64,000 nucleotides of DNA from Cannabis sativa (lineage: Eukaryota > Streptophyta > Magnoliopsida > Rosales > Cannabaceae), in assembly GCF_029168945.1 (NCBI RefSeq), contig NC_083601.1, positions 16,582,160-16,646,159 on the forward strand. The letters run 5' to 3'. The position numbers were made by a program, and so were the translations under genes. This document shows positions 12,102 through 25,059 of this stretch, one piece after another (the first letter of the stretch is position 1; each line of letters begins with the position of its first letter). The notes beneath the pieces were generated by a model. The model was given only the letters and a program-made list of their open reading frames with translations. It was not told the DNA's origin and ran no database searches.

Positions 12102-13883
12102 ATGGTAATTGATTTACTTGCAAGAAATTTGGACTTTAAAACGATTGTTTGTTTGTTTTTGGATGGTATCATGTTGTATTGAGTGTTATTTGAGGATTGA
12201 TTGGTGTTTGTGAATTATCGTTAAAAATAATTGAATGTCTGTTTCTGGAATTATTTTTATTGGATAGTATGGAAAAAATTAAAAATGTTACTTTTTTACA
12301 GAACTCAATTTCGATTTAATTTGAATTAGTTATGATTTTTTGAAGATTCGAATCGGAATTGTGCTGAAATTTTCCAACGATCGCGAAAACTGTCCGTACA
12401 GCTCACAATTTTTTCGTTTTTCTTCGTTTTTTCATGTTTTTTAATGGAATTAACTTCCGATTTTTTGTGTAGTTCTGTATTTATACTATTACTATTCCTA
12501 ATTCAATTCTAATTATCATTATGAATTAATTTAATATTTTTTAAATTTAATTCAAGATATTAGTATAATTTGAATTTGAAAATAGTTAGTATCTATCTTT
12601 TTTGCTTAATAATCTATCTTATTTTTAAATTTGATTATATCTTATCTTATTTTTAAATTTAAGGTCAGATTTTAAATATTTTAAATTAATTTTTTTTAAA
12701 TAATTTGACCTTATTTAAATTTAAAATAAGATAACTATAATCATGTAATTTTAAAAAGGTGTAAGATATTTTGCATTACATTTAAAATCTGAAAAAAGAT
12801 ATTCATTTATCTTTTTTAATTTTTTATTTAATTTTTATTTATAAAATAACATTTAAATTTTAAAAGTAGTTAGTAAATTTTGAAATGATATTTAGGTTGG
12901 TTGAAACCTAATTTTTCAAAATTGTAGGTTTAATTTTAAATTTAATTTTTTTTTAAAATTTCGAATTATTCAAAATTTTTTAAAAATTTTCGAAAATTAT
13001 TTTTTTTTATTAATTATTTCGAAATTAATAATTTAATTTAAAATTAAATAAATCCTACATCCAACTATCCAGCTAACCTTGTTGCAGGAGTATGTATTTT
13101 AGCTTGTGTGTAAGTTTTCAAAACCTATTATTACTTGATTGCAAATAGCCATGGTTACCTTTTGCCAGATCTATTGATCTGATGGCTCCCTTGGTCAAGA
13201 TAATAATTTGTAACAGGTATATTTACAATCTTCTTTCATCTGTGTATGACCTAGCAACATGATAGGACCCATCCAAAGTGTGCCTGTGTGAGCCTATGTG
13301 TTTAATTTTATTATAGATGCATATAGGTTGTTATTGCTAAAATAAATTATCATAGTTCTTGATAGAATTTATTTAGGCCCATTTAGTTTTTGGGCTTAGT
13401 CAATTAATAACAGTTGTTCATTTTAAGGTTAAATTCCTCTCTTTTGGGCCTTGTGTGAGAGTTGGGAGCCATAGTAGTGGGTACGACATACTGAACCCAG
13501 CACCCCCTCACATGAACCACCCCAATTGTGAAGGCCCATTTGCCTGATTTGAATAACTGTACTAGGTTAATTAAACTAGTTTAACCTAATAAAATTGATT
13601 AGCAACATAATTAATTTCATTTATTTTGAAATTAATTTAAGAAAATCATTGTTTAAAGAATTTTATTCTAAGCTAAACTATGTGTCTTTTCTTGTATTTA
13701 ATTAAATATAGAATTATAACCATCTAGATTCTTTCTGAAGCTTAATTTAAATTTTTCATTAAATATTCCTATTTAAGTTGATATTTAGTTATTTCTAACT
13801 AATCAACTTAAATCGGAATATCTTTTGAATTTCAAATTTCAAAATTAAGTTGAGGAATTTTAGGCATTGGTTATTAAGATTCT

Positions 13884-13991
13884 TTAGATATTTTTTAAGT
13901 TAATATCTTTTCAAATATTAACTTAAAATGGAATATTTTAGATATTTTTTAAGTAAATATCTTTTCGAATATTAACTTAAAATGGAATATT
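13884..13991 (+). repeat. Two-copy 54-bp tandem repeat with hairpin in the leader
   Basis: Two units start at 13884 and 13938. Each contains an inverted repeat, AAGTTAATAT / ATATTAACTT, around an 8-base loop (the second unit with one mismatch). Element C carries the same duplicated hairpin at about 59452-59546, so the duplication predates both insertions. Confidence 0.7.
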
Positions 13992-15301
13992 TTCAAATTA
14001 AGTGGTTACAACTTAATTTTTTGATATTTAATTAAATTTAAATTTGAAAATATTTAAGTTCTAGATTTTTTCTAATACAACTTAAATTTGATATTTTTTC
14101 AAATTCTATGGAAAAGATACTTAGTCAAATAAAATATTTTCTAGATAGTTATTTCTAGACTACTTATTATTTCTAATATTAAAATAGAAAAATATTATAC
14201 ATTGTGAAATTAATTATTTAAATAATTAATTTTGGTACAATTTATTTTAAGTATATTTTTTCCTAGTATTAAACTAGAGATTAATAATTAAGCATTCTCT
14301 ACACTTAATTATTTATTTCTTGAATTTAATACATTTAATTAATTTGAAAATTAAATATCTAAGTTGATTTTCATCATGATACTTAAATATTTCTTTTTCA
14401 TGATACTTAATTAAATAGAAAATTATTTTTAGTTGAAATTCATTTTTTCAACTAAACTTAAATATTTTCAAAATATATTTTTTCTTTATTTTATTAATCA
14501 AATTTCGAAATTGCATTTCTTAAATGCTGGAATTTTGAATTTTATTTGAAAAATAGATTAAAGTTGTAAATTATTTATTTTAATTTTGCACCAACTTAAA
14601 TCCATGATTTTTTCATTTAATGATTAATTAAAATAAATGAAGTAAAATATATTTTTCTTTATTTTATTAATCAATTTTCGAAATTACATTTCATAATGCA
14701 AGATGATTTTGAATTTATCTTGAAAAATAGATTAAGTTGTAAATTAATTATTTATTTTAATTAATTCTTGGATCAACTTAAATCAATGATTTTTTTCATT
14801 TATTGATTAATTTAAAATAAATTGTTTTAAAGTATATTATTAGAAATTGAATTAATTAGTCAAATAAAAAATCTAGATAGATGATATTTTTGCTTGAAGT
14901 ATTTTTCTAGTGTATTTAATTAAATAGAAAATTAATATTTAAGTTGATTTTCATCATCATACTTAAATATTTGAAATTTTTCTTATGTATTTAATTAAAT
15001 AGGAAAATTATATTTTTTGTTGTAAATTAATTTTATTAATTAATCTTGGGCCAACATTAAATTAGAATAATTTTTCCAGGATTAATTTTTTATTTTAACA
15101 TGCATTTTCGAAAAATTGTATTCTTAAATACTTTAATTTTTCGAAATGCAATATATATTTATAGAAAATTAAATTTGAGTTGTAAATTAATTTTGTAACA
15201 ACTTAAATTGAATATTTTTCTAAATATTTATTGGAAATTATTACTAAGATGGAAATAATTCATGTTATTTTCATATCCATCTAAGTAAAATTTATAAATA
15301 T

Positions 15302-16037
15302 TAGGGGTGTACATCAAACCGCTCAAACTGCCCGCACCGCACCACACCGCAAAAAAAATGCGGTTTGAAATTCTTCGCGGTGCGGTTGCGGTTTGAATTT
15401 TTCCCAAACCGCGCGGTGCGGTGCGGTTTGCGGTTTGGAATTATTAAACCGCGATTCAAACCGCACCGCACCGCATGTTTTAAAATTTTAATTTTTATAT
15501 TTATTTAATTAAGCCCATACATATGAGCCCAACCCAAGCCCATAAATCTTAGGACAAAATCCATAACTCTTCACAAACCCTCTCTTCTTAGCAACAAACC
15601 CAAGCCCATACATGTGTATTGAAATTTGGAGTTAGAAGTTTGTGTTTGTACATTTATATTGTTGTTGGAATTTAATTAGTTTCAAGTTTATTATTTTGAT
15701 TTAGGTGTGTTGTTGAAACTTTAAAAAGATTATTAACTTATTGTTGTTGTTATAACTTTTATTAGTCTCAAGTTTGTTGTATTTTCTTAAGTGTTTTGGA
15801 ATAATTATATTAATGATAGTTTAATTATTTTGTGATGACTTCAAAAAAAAAATGTGCTAGTTCAAACTGCATAAACCGCAGAAACCGCACCGCACCGCAT
15901 CATTTTTTGCGGTGCGGTTTTTGCGGTTTTTTAGTATCGCGGTGTGGGTGCGGTTTGGAAAATTGGAAAAACTGCATGTGCGGGTTGGTTTGAAAAAATG
16001 GTTAAAAACCGCACCACCCGCACCGCGAACACCCCTA
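15302..16037. mobile_element. Non-autonomous hAT-type element with perfect 8-bp TSD
   Basis: A 736-bp insertion in the P leader. Its ends are TAGGGGTGT and, inverted, ACACCCCTA. The flanking 8 bases ATAAATAT occur exactly at 15294-15301 and 16038-16045, the TSD length typical of hAT transposons. Both subterminal regions (about 15320-15470 and 15860-16030) are dense in GCGGT/ACCGC motifs in both orientations, the kind of multiple short sites bound by hAT transposases. No transposase frame is present. The 63-codon frame at 15912-16103 runs through the terminus and is not a gene. Confidence 0.93.
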
Positions 16038-16149
16038 ATAAATATTAAATTAAAATTTATATTTAGAATTTTTCATTCTAAATTGGAAATTTTAATTAAA
16101 TAAATATATATTTAAAATAAAGAGAATCAAAGAAAATACAACTCTCTAT

Positions 16150-16560
16150 AAATAATGAGCTTTATTATTAAGATATTCGATCTCCATTGTGGGTTTTACA
16201 CCGCGTTTGTTTTAGTGAGTAATCCTCCCTAATGGAGGAACGTTCATTAGCAATTTCGCACCGTTTAACCTCGCATGATAAGTAGTTTGTAAGTGTTTTG
16301 TATGGTATGGATCACCCTAATGGTGGCGACCATACTTGACTTGCAAATTATGAAACAATGGTGGAAGCTCATAAGATAGAATTGCCTTGACTCTCGCCTA
16401 AACGGGACAACGCTGAATTCCAATCTTGATCGAATAAAAGGTTGCTAGAATGTTTAACATTTTAGATGAGCTGACTACTCTATTCAATGGATGGTAGCTT
16501 TGACTCTCGCCTAAACGAGACACTGATATCAGTTTGTTGAAAACCTTGGAAATTATTTAG
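16150..16560 (+). other. Conserved pre-gag block of element P
   Basis: About 400 bp, noticeably less AT-rich than its surroundings. It is nearly colinear with 57480-57850 (minus strand) in element C, where it lies about 150 bp upstream of gag. It carries the motif ACTCTCGCCTAAACGGGACA at about 16390, repeated with one or two changes at about 16503. It also has AATCCTCCCTAATGGAGG (about 16221). Position and conservation suggest a packaging, dimerisation or translation signal; this is inference. Confidence 0.55.
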
Positions 16561-17346
16561 GATTGTATGTTTTAGTATTTGCACCTGTCATTCCTACTTG
16601 CTATATGTTTATAATTTTTGAATTGTGTATGAATTTATATTGAACCATGTTATTTTCTGTTATTAAGTTGTAGTTTAATTTCGAATCTTCATTGTTGGTC
16701 TAACTTGGCTTGTTTATCTAATGAGATAAATCCCTAGTGGATTTTCACCATTAGACATACATAATAGTGTTAGATCTCGAAAGATAAATATTGTATATGC
16801 GACATCTAGCTGTTCATCAATTGATGACACCTTAGACTAGTATTTTTACGATATGAAACAAGAAGATTGTATAAATAAGATTACTTTGACATTCGCTAAT
16901 CGAAGCATCGTTGGATTCTTATTTATAAACGAAATTATCCTAATTCCTCTTAGCTTATTCATTTTGAATTAGCTTCAAAACATATCATTGGATGAATGGT
17001 CTATAAATCATTTCATGTCATTCTATATTTTCTCTTAAGAAATTAAATGACGCTTATGATTATAATCCCGAAATTCTATTCCCAATTGATATAAATCCTC
17101 AATCTTAGAAATCTCCTACTTGTATGGGCAAATCAGACTTAGAATTAAATAGTAGTGGTGGTCCAAGATAGAATTACTCATTATATTTGGTATAAATTTT
17201 AAGTCTTTGACTTTAATTTTAGATTCCAAATAGAAATTTTCTTATATTTCTAATTCCAGATACAATACAGTTACACTTTCTCAAGTGTTTAATATCCATC
17301 TTTTATTAATGGATTCAAACTGTATGGAATATGAGTTAGGTATTCT

Positions 17347-17556
17347 GTGACCAGGATCCACTTGCACTATTCTAAGAATTCTTTTATAAACCTAAGTCAT
17401 CAAAAGACACTACCACATTTTTTTAATCTATGGCATTTGTATCTTGTTCATAGTGGATTTGACAAGATCAATCTCTGCAAAGAGTTAATATGCCTATATC
17501 CACTGAAAGTAGTTCATCTCATTCGCAGATGGATGTACATTCAGGGGTGGATATGA
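17347..17556 (+). pseudogene. Copia pre-integrase remnant
   Basis: A 69-codon frame containing LWHLYLVHSGFDKINLCKE, which resembles the LWH-x-RLGH-x-G-x-x-x-I segment of the GAG-pre-integrase domain of Copia polyproteins. It is the only pol trace seen in P. Neither the rest of the integrase nor RT follows: about 50 bp downstream the sequence is already the 3' internal region shared with M. Gag, protease, RT and RNase H are absent. The expected Arg and Gly around the core His are changed, so this is a relic and not a working domain. Confidence 0.6.
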
Positions 17557-17559
17557 GTT

Positions 17560-19343
17560 TTTCGTTGTATTCTTAAAACGATCACTCTAGATTATACCTT
17601 ATGCAAAGAAATTTGAAATGTTTGAAAAATTTCATTAATTTCTAGCAATGGTTAAAACCATTAAGGTAAGTGGTTAAAGATCTTGCGAACTGATAGGAGT
17701 GGAGAAATAGTTAGTAGATTTGCAGTTCAAAGATCATTAAATTGATTTTTGAATTATATCCAAAATTACCTCCCCAGAAATTTCGAGTTGCATGTTGATG
17801 ATTAGTTACTAGTCGTTGCCTAAATCCTTCTATGGTAATACAATTTCAGAATGATGTAATGGTTGTATACTTAATGTAAATCATTACTAGATTCATGGAT
17901 GACCTAATCAAAATCTTAAGAAAAGCTAGAACTGTTAACCATGGTTTGTTAGCTATTCTAAGTGATTAGGGGTGGACCATCCCATAGTCAATAGATAAGA
18001 AAGTGTTTATTTAAACAAATACTACTTTTCTAAGATAATGACTAAGTCTGAAAACAAGTTGCAAATAAAGGAGATATTTTTCTTGATTCCAAAAGTGTTC
18101 TATCATCTTATTTAACATATAATGATCCCACTGCCTCTGTTGTCTTGTCACAACCGAAGAGATCAATACCATTTAGTTTTCTTAGACATATTCACGGTAC
18201 CTTGTCATAGTGGGAGAGTTTCTAGGAACTCACCTTCTTATGACTTGGGAGACACTAGTGATTAAAATCCATTGTGAGTTTAAACAAGTAATGGATTGTC
18301 AAGATAAGAAACTAAGAAGAAAAGCCAATAGAACTATGGTTTAATCCATTCACATGGAATAACCTAAAGTTTTCTATTACAAGGACATAAAAGGAAATTT
18401 TCGTTTATAAGTCCATTCAATGGACTTAACAAAACTTCCTGTTCCTAGTATTATAGGTTTAAGTTTATCTAAACCTATGGCTTATGGTATACCTGGTAAT
18501 TACTTACTCTAATGCAAGCAACTTACTTTAGTAAGATGCTGAAGCATTTTCTTTCTAATGGCAATCTGTAGAAGCTTCACAACTTCTTAGGCATAGATTT
18601 TATTTGTCTAAGGAAAAGTCTCAACTATTCCAGAAAAGATAAAGCCATGAAAGAATTTCTTAAATCAACAGTGAGAGGTCTTAGATATGCTTCTGTATGC
18701 CTTAGACCAGACACCTGCTGTTGAGTGGGAGTAATGAGTAGGTATCAGATTAATCCAGGAGAAGAACATTGGAAGACAATCAAGTAAATCTTAAGATTAA
18801 GAAGAGGAACTATATGTTAGTCAATAAGAGTGTGTTTAAAACTCTTAGACGACACCATATCAGATTTCAAAATTTGCCTTTGTGCTAGAAAATCTTTCTG
18901 ATAAGATGGTGATTACTCTGGGGGTGGAATAGTGATTTTGGAGAAGTGTAAAAACCTGTCTGAAGTCGCTAGGTCTACCAAGAAGGGACTGAATGTTAAA
19001 GTTGCAGGAAAGGTACTTATTCAGTCTAAGGAAAGTTCTATACATCTTTGGCACCATTCCAAATTGCCTTAAACTACTAGTGTTAATTTCCTGATTAACC
19101 AAAAGTAGTTGCCAAAGGTATAGAATCCAGTATCCCAAAAAGAGTAGACATATAGAGAGGAATTTCACATTATCAATTATTTTGTGAATAAAGGAAGAGT
19201 AATGGTGGAGAAAAGGTTGTGTTTAATTCAACCTTTCAGATCCTATTACGAAGAGTTTACTACTACTACATTTGATTTGTATATCAAGGTGTTGAGATTA
19301 TTTGAAATACACTTTTTGTTTTATATTAGTGCAAGTGGGAGTT
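17560..19343 (+). other. 3' internal region of element P
   Basis: Homologous to the minus strand of 1-1640 (M) and in part to 54628-56460 (C). A shorter second copy lies at 29433-30549. It has no convincing gene: the 102-codon minus-strand frame at 18860-19168 is antisense to this region. It ends with GTGCAAGTGGGAGTT, a purine-rich stretch just before LTR2 that fits a polypurine tract. Confidence 0.7.
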
Positions 19344-20190
19344 TGTTGGGTTTTATGCCCTAAATAAAACTCATTTCAATATAATCAGATTTACTTATTA
19401 ACATAGATCAGAAATAACATTTAATGTTGCATGGTTCACATGATTTATTTCATGATTATATGTATATAATGTATAAATTCATCTGAAACCCTTTTCACAT
19501 ACTTGATCCTGTTTATTGTGCCGTCAACACATTGGAAAGTAAACATGACTATGTGAATAAAGTTTCCTAGATTTATCAGACATAGGGTTTTACTGATATG
19601 ATAATCTACAACAGAGTTTACTTGCATTTGGAGAAGTGCTATGTTCTTTCCAGAGCATTGGTTAAAGTAAAGCTCAGGTTGGATGCATGGAGTATGCATC
19701 GGAAGGGACCGATATTGAACTTTGACTTAGATTTATTAAACTTACCGTAATATCTATTCAAGTTAATATCGCCTAGTTGATCCTAGATCAAATGTTCTTA
19801 ATCCTGTTATGATTAGGCTCAATCTTGAAAGGCTATTCGAAAAATATTGATTTGTTAGTTAAGCCTACTTTTAGGTCAGAGTGATACGTACATTTTGGGA
19901 ACACGGTAATGCAATTGAGTGGGAGCGCTAGCATAAACATAGAATCTATAGCTTCTATCTGGCGAATAGTAAGCAAAGGATGATCTCCTTCGAGCTTGAC
20001 CAAACGAACATAAATGGTGGAGTACTCATTTCACATAAGCTGAAATATCATTTATACGGGGTTAAGTGTTTTAAGGATTAAATACATTGTAGGGTGTTAC
20101 GATAATCTAATCCATTTACAATGTAGATCATTCATATAGAGGATCATTGATCAAATTAGGATTATAACAATGGATAACTAATGATGCATC
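19344..20190 (+). repeat. Element P, LTR2, left part
   Basis: Begins TGTTGGG and matches LTR1 and LTR3. It is interrupted after GCATC (20186-20190) by gypsy element B and resumes at 28231 with the same GCATC. Confidence 0.92.
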
Positions 20191-20839
20191 TGTAACGCCC
20201 TAATCTATAGGGACGCCACGTGTGTGATTTTATAAACTAGTTTAATACTAATAGAATAATTAATTATTAAAAACTGTGATAATATTAAAAACTTGACTAA
20301 AATAAAACACTAAAAACGGACATTATAACGGCATAAAAAGTGTGTTCCGGGAATCCCTGTTATAAAAAGTTTTGCTAAAAAAAATATATACGACAACCAT
20401 TTTAATATAAAAAAATCAAAATACACAGCAGATACAACCAGTCCAAAACAACTCCTGGCAACTCGGCACGCAGGCCAGTGAGGTCAATATGTACATTGCT
20501 GGAGAAGACTGTCACCTCATGGTTGATCTAGCTTTTCTTTGCCTTTACCTGCACCACATAGCACCCGTGAGTCACAAGGACTCAGCAAGAAAAGTAATAA
20601 TAACAATCATATAGTTTATTATTTGAATATTGTCATTTATACACAATAAGAATCAAACCATCACACTTTGTTCATAAGATGAAATCCAAATCATTACTGG
20701 CATCTGTCACGAATAAACATTAGTATACAGATATTTGGTAATACAAAACCATTATACCAATAATGGAATTCATATTCATTTAATCATATAAATAATATAT
20801 ATGTTACCTTATAAAGCAACCATCTTCATGACATCATGC

Positions 20840-21252
20840 TGCCTAATCAGGCAAGTCGATGCTTAAATCTGATGATCTTATATTGTATCGCCTAATCAGG
20901 CAAGCCCGTGCCATAGCCTGGCACCCATATGTCGCATAACTGCATCACCTAATCAGGTGAGCCTATGCCTAAAAACCTGCACCATATATCATATAATTGC
21001 ATCACCTAATCAGGTGAGCCCGTGCCACAATCTGGCACCAATATATCGCATCGTCTAATTAGACGAGCTCGTACCTACGCCCGGTACTTATCATGTCACT
21101 GACGCCCGTACTTACGCCCAGTACGTCGCCAGGAAAATCGCATCACCTAATCAGGTGAGCCCGTACCTACACTCGGTACTCATCATATATCACCAACGCC
21201 TGTACTTACGCCCAGTACGTTACCAGAAAAATTGCATCACCTAATCAGGTGA
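20840..21252. repeat. Array of short hairpins in element B, left LTR
   Basis: About eleven short inverted repeats in roughly 410 bp. Examples: TGCCTAATCAGGCA (20840-20853); TCACCTAATCAGGTGA (20945-20960, 21002-21017, 21143-21158, 21237-21252); GTGCCA...TGGCAC (20908-20924, 21022-21038); CGTCTAATTAGACG (21052-21065); GTACC...GGTAC (21071-21087, 21163-21179). Arms are 5-6 bp, many loops are AATC, and spacers share GAGCCCGT. Confidence 0.85.
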
Positions 21253-21306
21253 GCCCACATATCACATGCATAATATTATCACATTATCAATACTCAACCA
21301 ATCAAT

Positions 21307-21597
21307 CTTTTCAATATATAACAATATTAACTATATCTCAATATTGATCAATTCATAACAATACTAATTGTATTACATACAACGTACTATGCAGTACAAT
21401 ATACTTTTCAATATATAACAATATTAACTATATTTCAATATTGATCAATTCATAACAATACTAACTGTATTACATACAACGTACTATGCAGTACAATATA
21501 CTTTTCTATATATAACAATATTAACTATATCTCAATATTGATCAATTCATAACAATACTAATTGTATTACATACAGCGTACTATTCAGTACAATATA
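21307..21597. repeat. 97-bp tandem repeat, three units, element B left LTR
   Basis: Units start at 21307, 21404 and 21501 with CTTTTCAATATATAAC or a close variant. Each contains palindromic CTCAATATTGATCAATT and GTACTATGCAGTAC-like motifs. The same triplicate is at 27037-27327 in the right LTR. Confidence 0.92.
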
Positions 21598-24500
21598 CTT
21601 TTCTTACCTTTAATCCAGATTCATATATTTCGACCAACCCAAGTGGAGAACTATCCCCGATGATCTCGGCCCTTAAGCTTTCCTTTTTCAAGGATTTGCT
21701 ATCCTGCTACTACCAGAGCTTAGATCGCTAAGTTTTGGATTGAAAATTTAAGAAAATGGATATAAGAGGAGAAAGTTTTATCGAAGGAGGGAGAACGAGG
21801 GTTTCGTTCGTCGTTCGTTCTGTTCTGTTCTGTACTGTTATAACTTAAAACTTAATATATATATATATATGTTTAAATAAAACGAAACTTCTGTTTCGTT
21901 TTTATATATATATTATAATAATAATAATAATATAATAATATAATAATATAATAATATTAATAAAAAAATTTATTATTAATAATTATCTTATTATTTCTTA
22001 GCCACTAAGAAATCTCTATTTCTAGGGTATTTGGTCAACTTCGAGTACTCTAAAATACCCCGATATTTCAAAAATCAACTTATCCCAATAATCTCATCAA
22101 TATTTCTAACTAAAACTGTTGTGACATTTTTGGCCTCCAATCGGGTCTCCAGGGTCGCCAAACTTGAAAATATTTTTATTTCACAAATAACTCATATTAT
22201 ATCCACGTATTTCAAGTAAATCCCCGTAATTAACAAATTACGCTTATGTATCCACTTATTGAGTCTCCAGGGTCGCCCAACCTGAAAATATTTTTATTCC
22301 ACGTATAGCTCATATTACATTCACACATGCTATATAAATCTCCGTAATTAACAAATTACGATTATTTACTCACTTATAGCAAAATTTAAATTTTATGCTG
22401 AAATAAATTAGTAGGATCATAATCCCACTTATTACCTGATTAATTCATAATATAAATATAAACCCTAATTATTTACCATTAGGCTTATCGGGATATTACA
22501 ACCATCCCCTCCTTATAAAAATTTCGTCCTCGAAATTTATTTAAACAATTCGGGATATTACCCCCATATTTATGATTCTAATTCTCAAATTGCTACTTCT
22601 ATCTTGCTGTTTTTTTATAGCACTTTCTTAACTAGTAGAATTGTCTAATTTCATCTTTCTAGTCCAAACCCTGGACAAGATATTTTCCTCATATAATAAA
22701 TTTGTCTGAAGTTTAACATCGTCACAACTAAGAACATGGGTCGAGTCTGATTCATATTTTCTCAACATGGAGACATGAAACACATTATATACTCCGGACA
22801 ACGCAGAAGTTAAGGCTAGCTAATAGGCTATCTAGCCTATTTAATCCAGTGAACATGTATATAATATTTCTCTTGTACCACACTTATTAAGGTACCTAAC
22901 CAGTGGTACATTTAATTATCACTTTTTAAATAAACACCTCATAAGGGAAGATATTATTCTAAGATATTCTAACCTTTATCAAATATGCTCACAGTATACT
23001 TCTAATATTCTATTGATCTTCACAGGTTACCCACCTTTCAAGAATAAAGCATTATACTATTTTCGCTTTAACTTCCATGGTTCTCAATAACCTTCTTTAA
23101 TTCTTTACATCATAGCCAAAAATATCAACCTTGGAATTTTACAAGATTAGACTATTCCTTCGTATGAATTCTGTATTCTCATTTATAGTATAAATTGTCT
23201 ATACTGATAGACAACATATTAACTCTGTATGTCCAATCGTTACTACTCGGTCAAAATCATAAGATCCCATAGTACATAATTCGTAATTATGTCTTTCTAT
23301 TCTTTCTATGAGATCTCCTAAGCTGATCTACTGACTTAACTTAGTAACAAGTTAAGTATTCATTTCTGATAGATTTTCAATTAGAGCACTTCTTATTTCC
23401 ATCCACTACTATATACTCCTCTCAATACCTTGTCAATCTCTACTTATTAACACATCACTTCCTCTTGATAATCTCCTCGGAACGACTATCGATTCTGCAT
23501 CCTAATATGAATCATTCTAGCGTACTTTGTCCTCACTCATACGCTTTCCGGGATGACTCCCCGAAAGATTTCCCATATTGAGATTACCCAAGTTAAGTAT
23601 GCTTAACTCCAAGGTAAGCTCATGGTGGGTTATTAGAAAGTAGATGCCCCTTTTTTTGTCGTTCTTAATTGTATTTCTTGCTTTCATTCTTTCATTAATA
23701 AAATTCAATTGCCATCACTCCCTTCATAAATCTCTTGCAATTCCTCATCGGTTTTTGTTCACTCAAACTTGAGGAATTCCCATCTTATTGTCAACTTAAA
23801 TCTTGTTCATCTCCACTTATTTTAACTTGTATCAATTTCCCTTGAATTGACACAACTTTTAATTAATTAATTTTTTTTTTCCAATCATTTACGATTAACC
23901 ACCATTATAAGGTAATTTGATTAAATATATACAGTAGAGGCAACACTGCTCATACCAGGTACCCACAACTAAACTGGAAATACCCATTTCCCGAATTCTC
24001 AACTAATAACAATTAATTAAAGATCATTCCTTGATCTTGAAGTTTCTTTTCATCATCACCACTAAGGTTTCACTCCCTGGTTCATATGATACCATTGCTT
24101 TCCTGCAATCATCACTATCTTCATACTTCGTTAACCACTTCAAAACTTATTCTACACTCAATTATATAACTCGTTGTTTAATAAACAACCTACTTTGTGA
24201 TCCAATATCCACCAATCACTCAATTACGTGTCTATTAAATTGCATCTCAATTCATAAGCTTTTCTCCATTCTGGGTGAGTATGCCTTTCCATAATTGCAC
24301 AATAAAGTAATCTTTTCCCAGAATGTCAATGGTCTCCTTATATACCATATTGACTATCTAGTCAATTATAAAGTACTCTCCATCATTACCGTATCACCTT
24401 AAGTAATTTAGGTAATCTTCTTTACCTTAGTGATACCACTACTCTTCCTGATGTTCTTTTATACGTTACCTCAGTAACGTCACTGCTTTAAGCCTCCATT

Positions 24501-25059
24501 GGGCCCTTATTCCCACGAATTAATGGCTTTTATACATGACTGCATCACTCTAGCTGTTTCCTGGACTGACGACTGGTCCAACGGACCAATCCAAGTGTTT
24601 CTAACATACTTTGCTCTTACTCGCACGCTTCATGGGAAATTTTCTTAAATGAAACCACCCCAAGTCAAGGACACTCAACCATGGAGTTCCGTCATGGTGA
24701 GCTACCAAAACAAGATGCTTCTTGCTAACATAGGTAGTCCCACTCCTACATAATCTCAAAATTACTACACAATCGTCACCTTCAATTCATCTAGGATTCC
24801 AAACATTACTCATAAATTGCCCCACCTTTGGTAACGCTAGATCACTTCTAAACAAAAGATTTTGTTATTTGAATCAATTAAATCGATGCCTCCATTAACT
24901 GCTCATTTTCTATATTCCACTAGGGAATATCAACAATTTAACTCATATTGTCATCTTTCTAATTTGTCTACCCTGTTAAATGGGTTACCACTAAATAACA
25001 TACATGCACAGTCCATTCAGATTTCTTGATGTCTCTAACTAAATGTACAATGTTTAATA

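Larger units (their letters stand above)
12102..16150 (+). other. Long AT-rich leader of element P, apparently non-coding
   Basis: About 4 kb of very AT-rich sequence between the primer site and the conserved pre-gag block. It is homologous along its length to the minus strand of 57850-61540 in element C, apart from the hAT insertion here and a MITE-like insertion and a GC-rich insertion there. No long frame is open. A short segment at about 13160-13510 is less AT-rich and well conserved in C (about 59930-60300). Conservation of a non-coding leader of this length in two copies suggests it was carried by the family ancestor. Confidence 0.7.
20191..22500 (-). repeat. Element B, 3' LTR (2310 bp)
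   Basis: It begins TGTAACGCCCTAATC and ends GGGATATTACA on the plus strand. The terminus resembles that of element A, so the two are related gypsy elements. It holds a hairpin array (20840-21252), a 97-bp triplicate (21307-21597) and AT/TAA microsatellites (about 21857-21960). Confidence 0.93.

Noticed and set aside
19445..19699. 84-codon antisense frame repeated in the LTRs of P (also about 30651-30905 and 10302-10484)
   Set aside because: Its conservation reflects recent LTR duplication. It is antisense to the element, begins differently among copies and matches no family.
21307..21597. Regular 97-bp repeats considered as a CRISPR-like array
   Set aside because: Three contiguous near-identical units without variable spacers, inside an LTR of a plant retrotransposon.
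22031..22219. Identical 62-codon frames in both LTRs of element B (also 27761-27949)
   Set aside because: They are identical only because the LTRs are. No domain, and they are antisense to the element.
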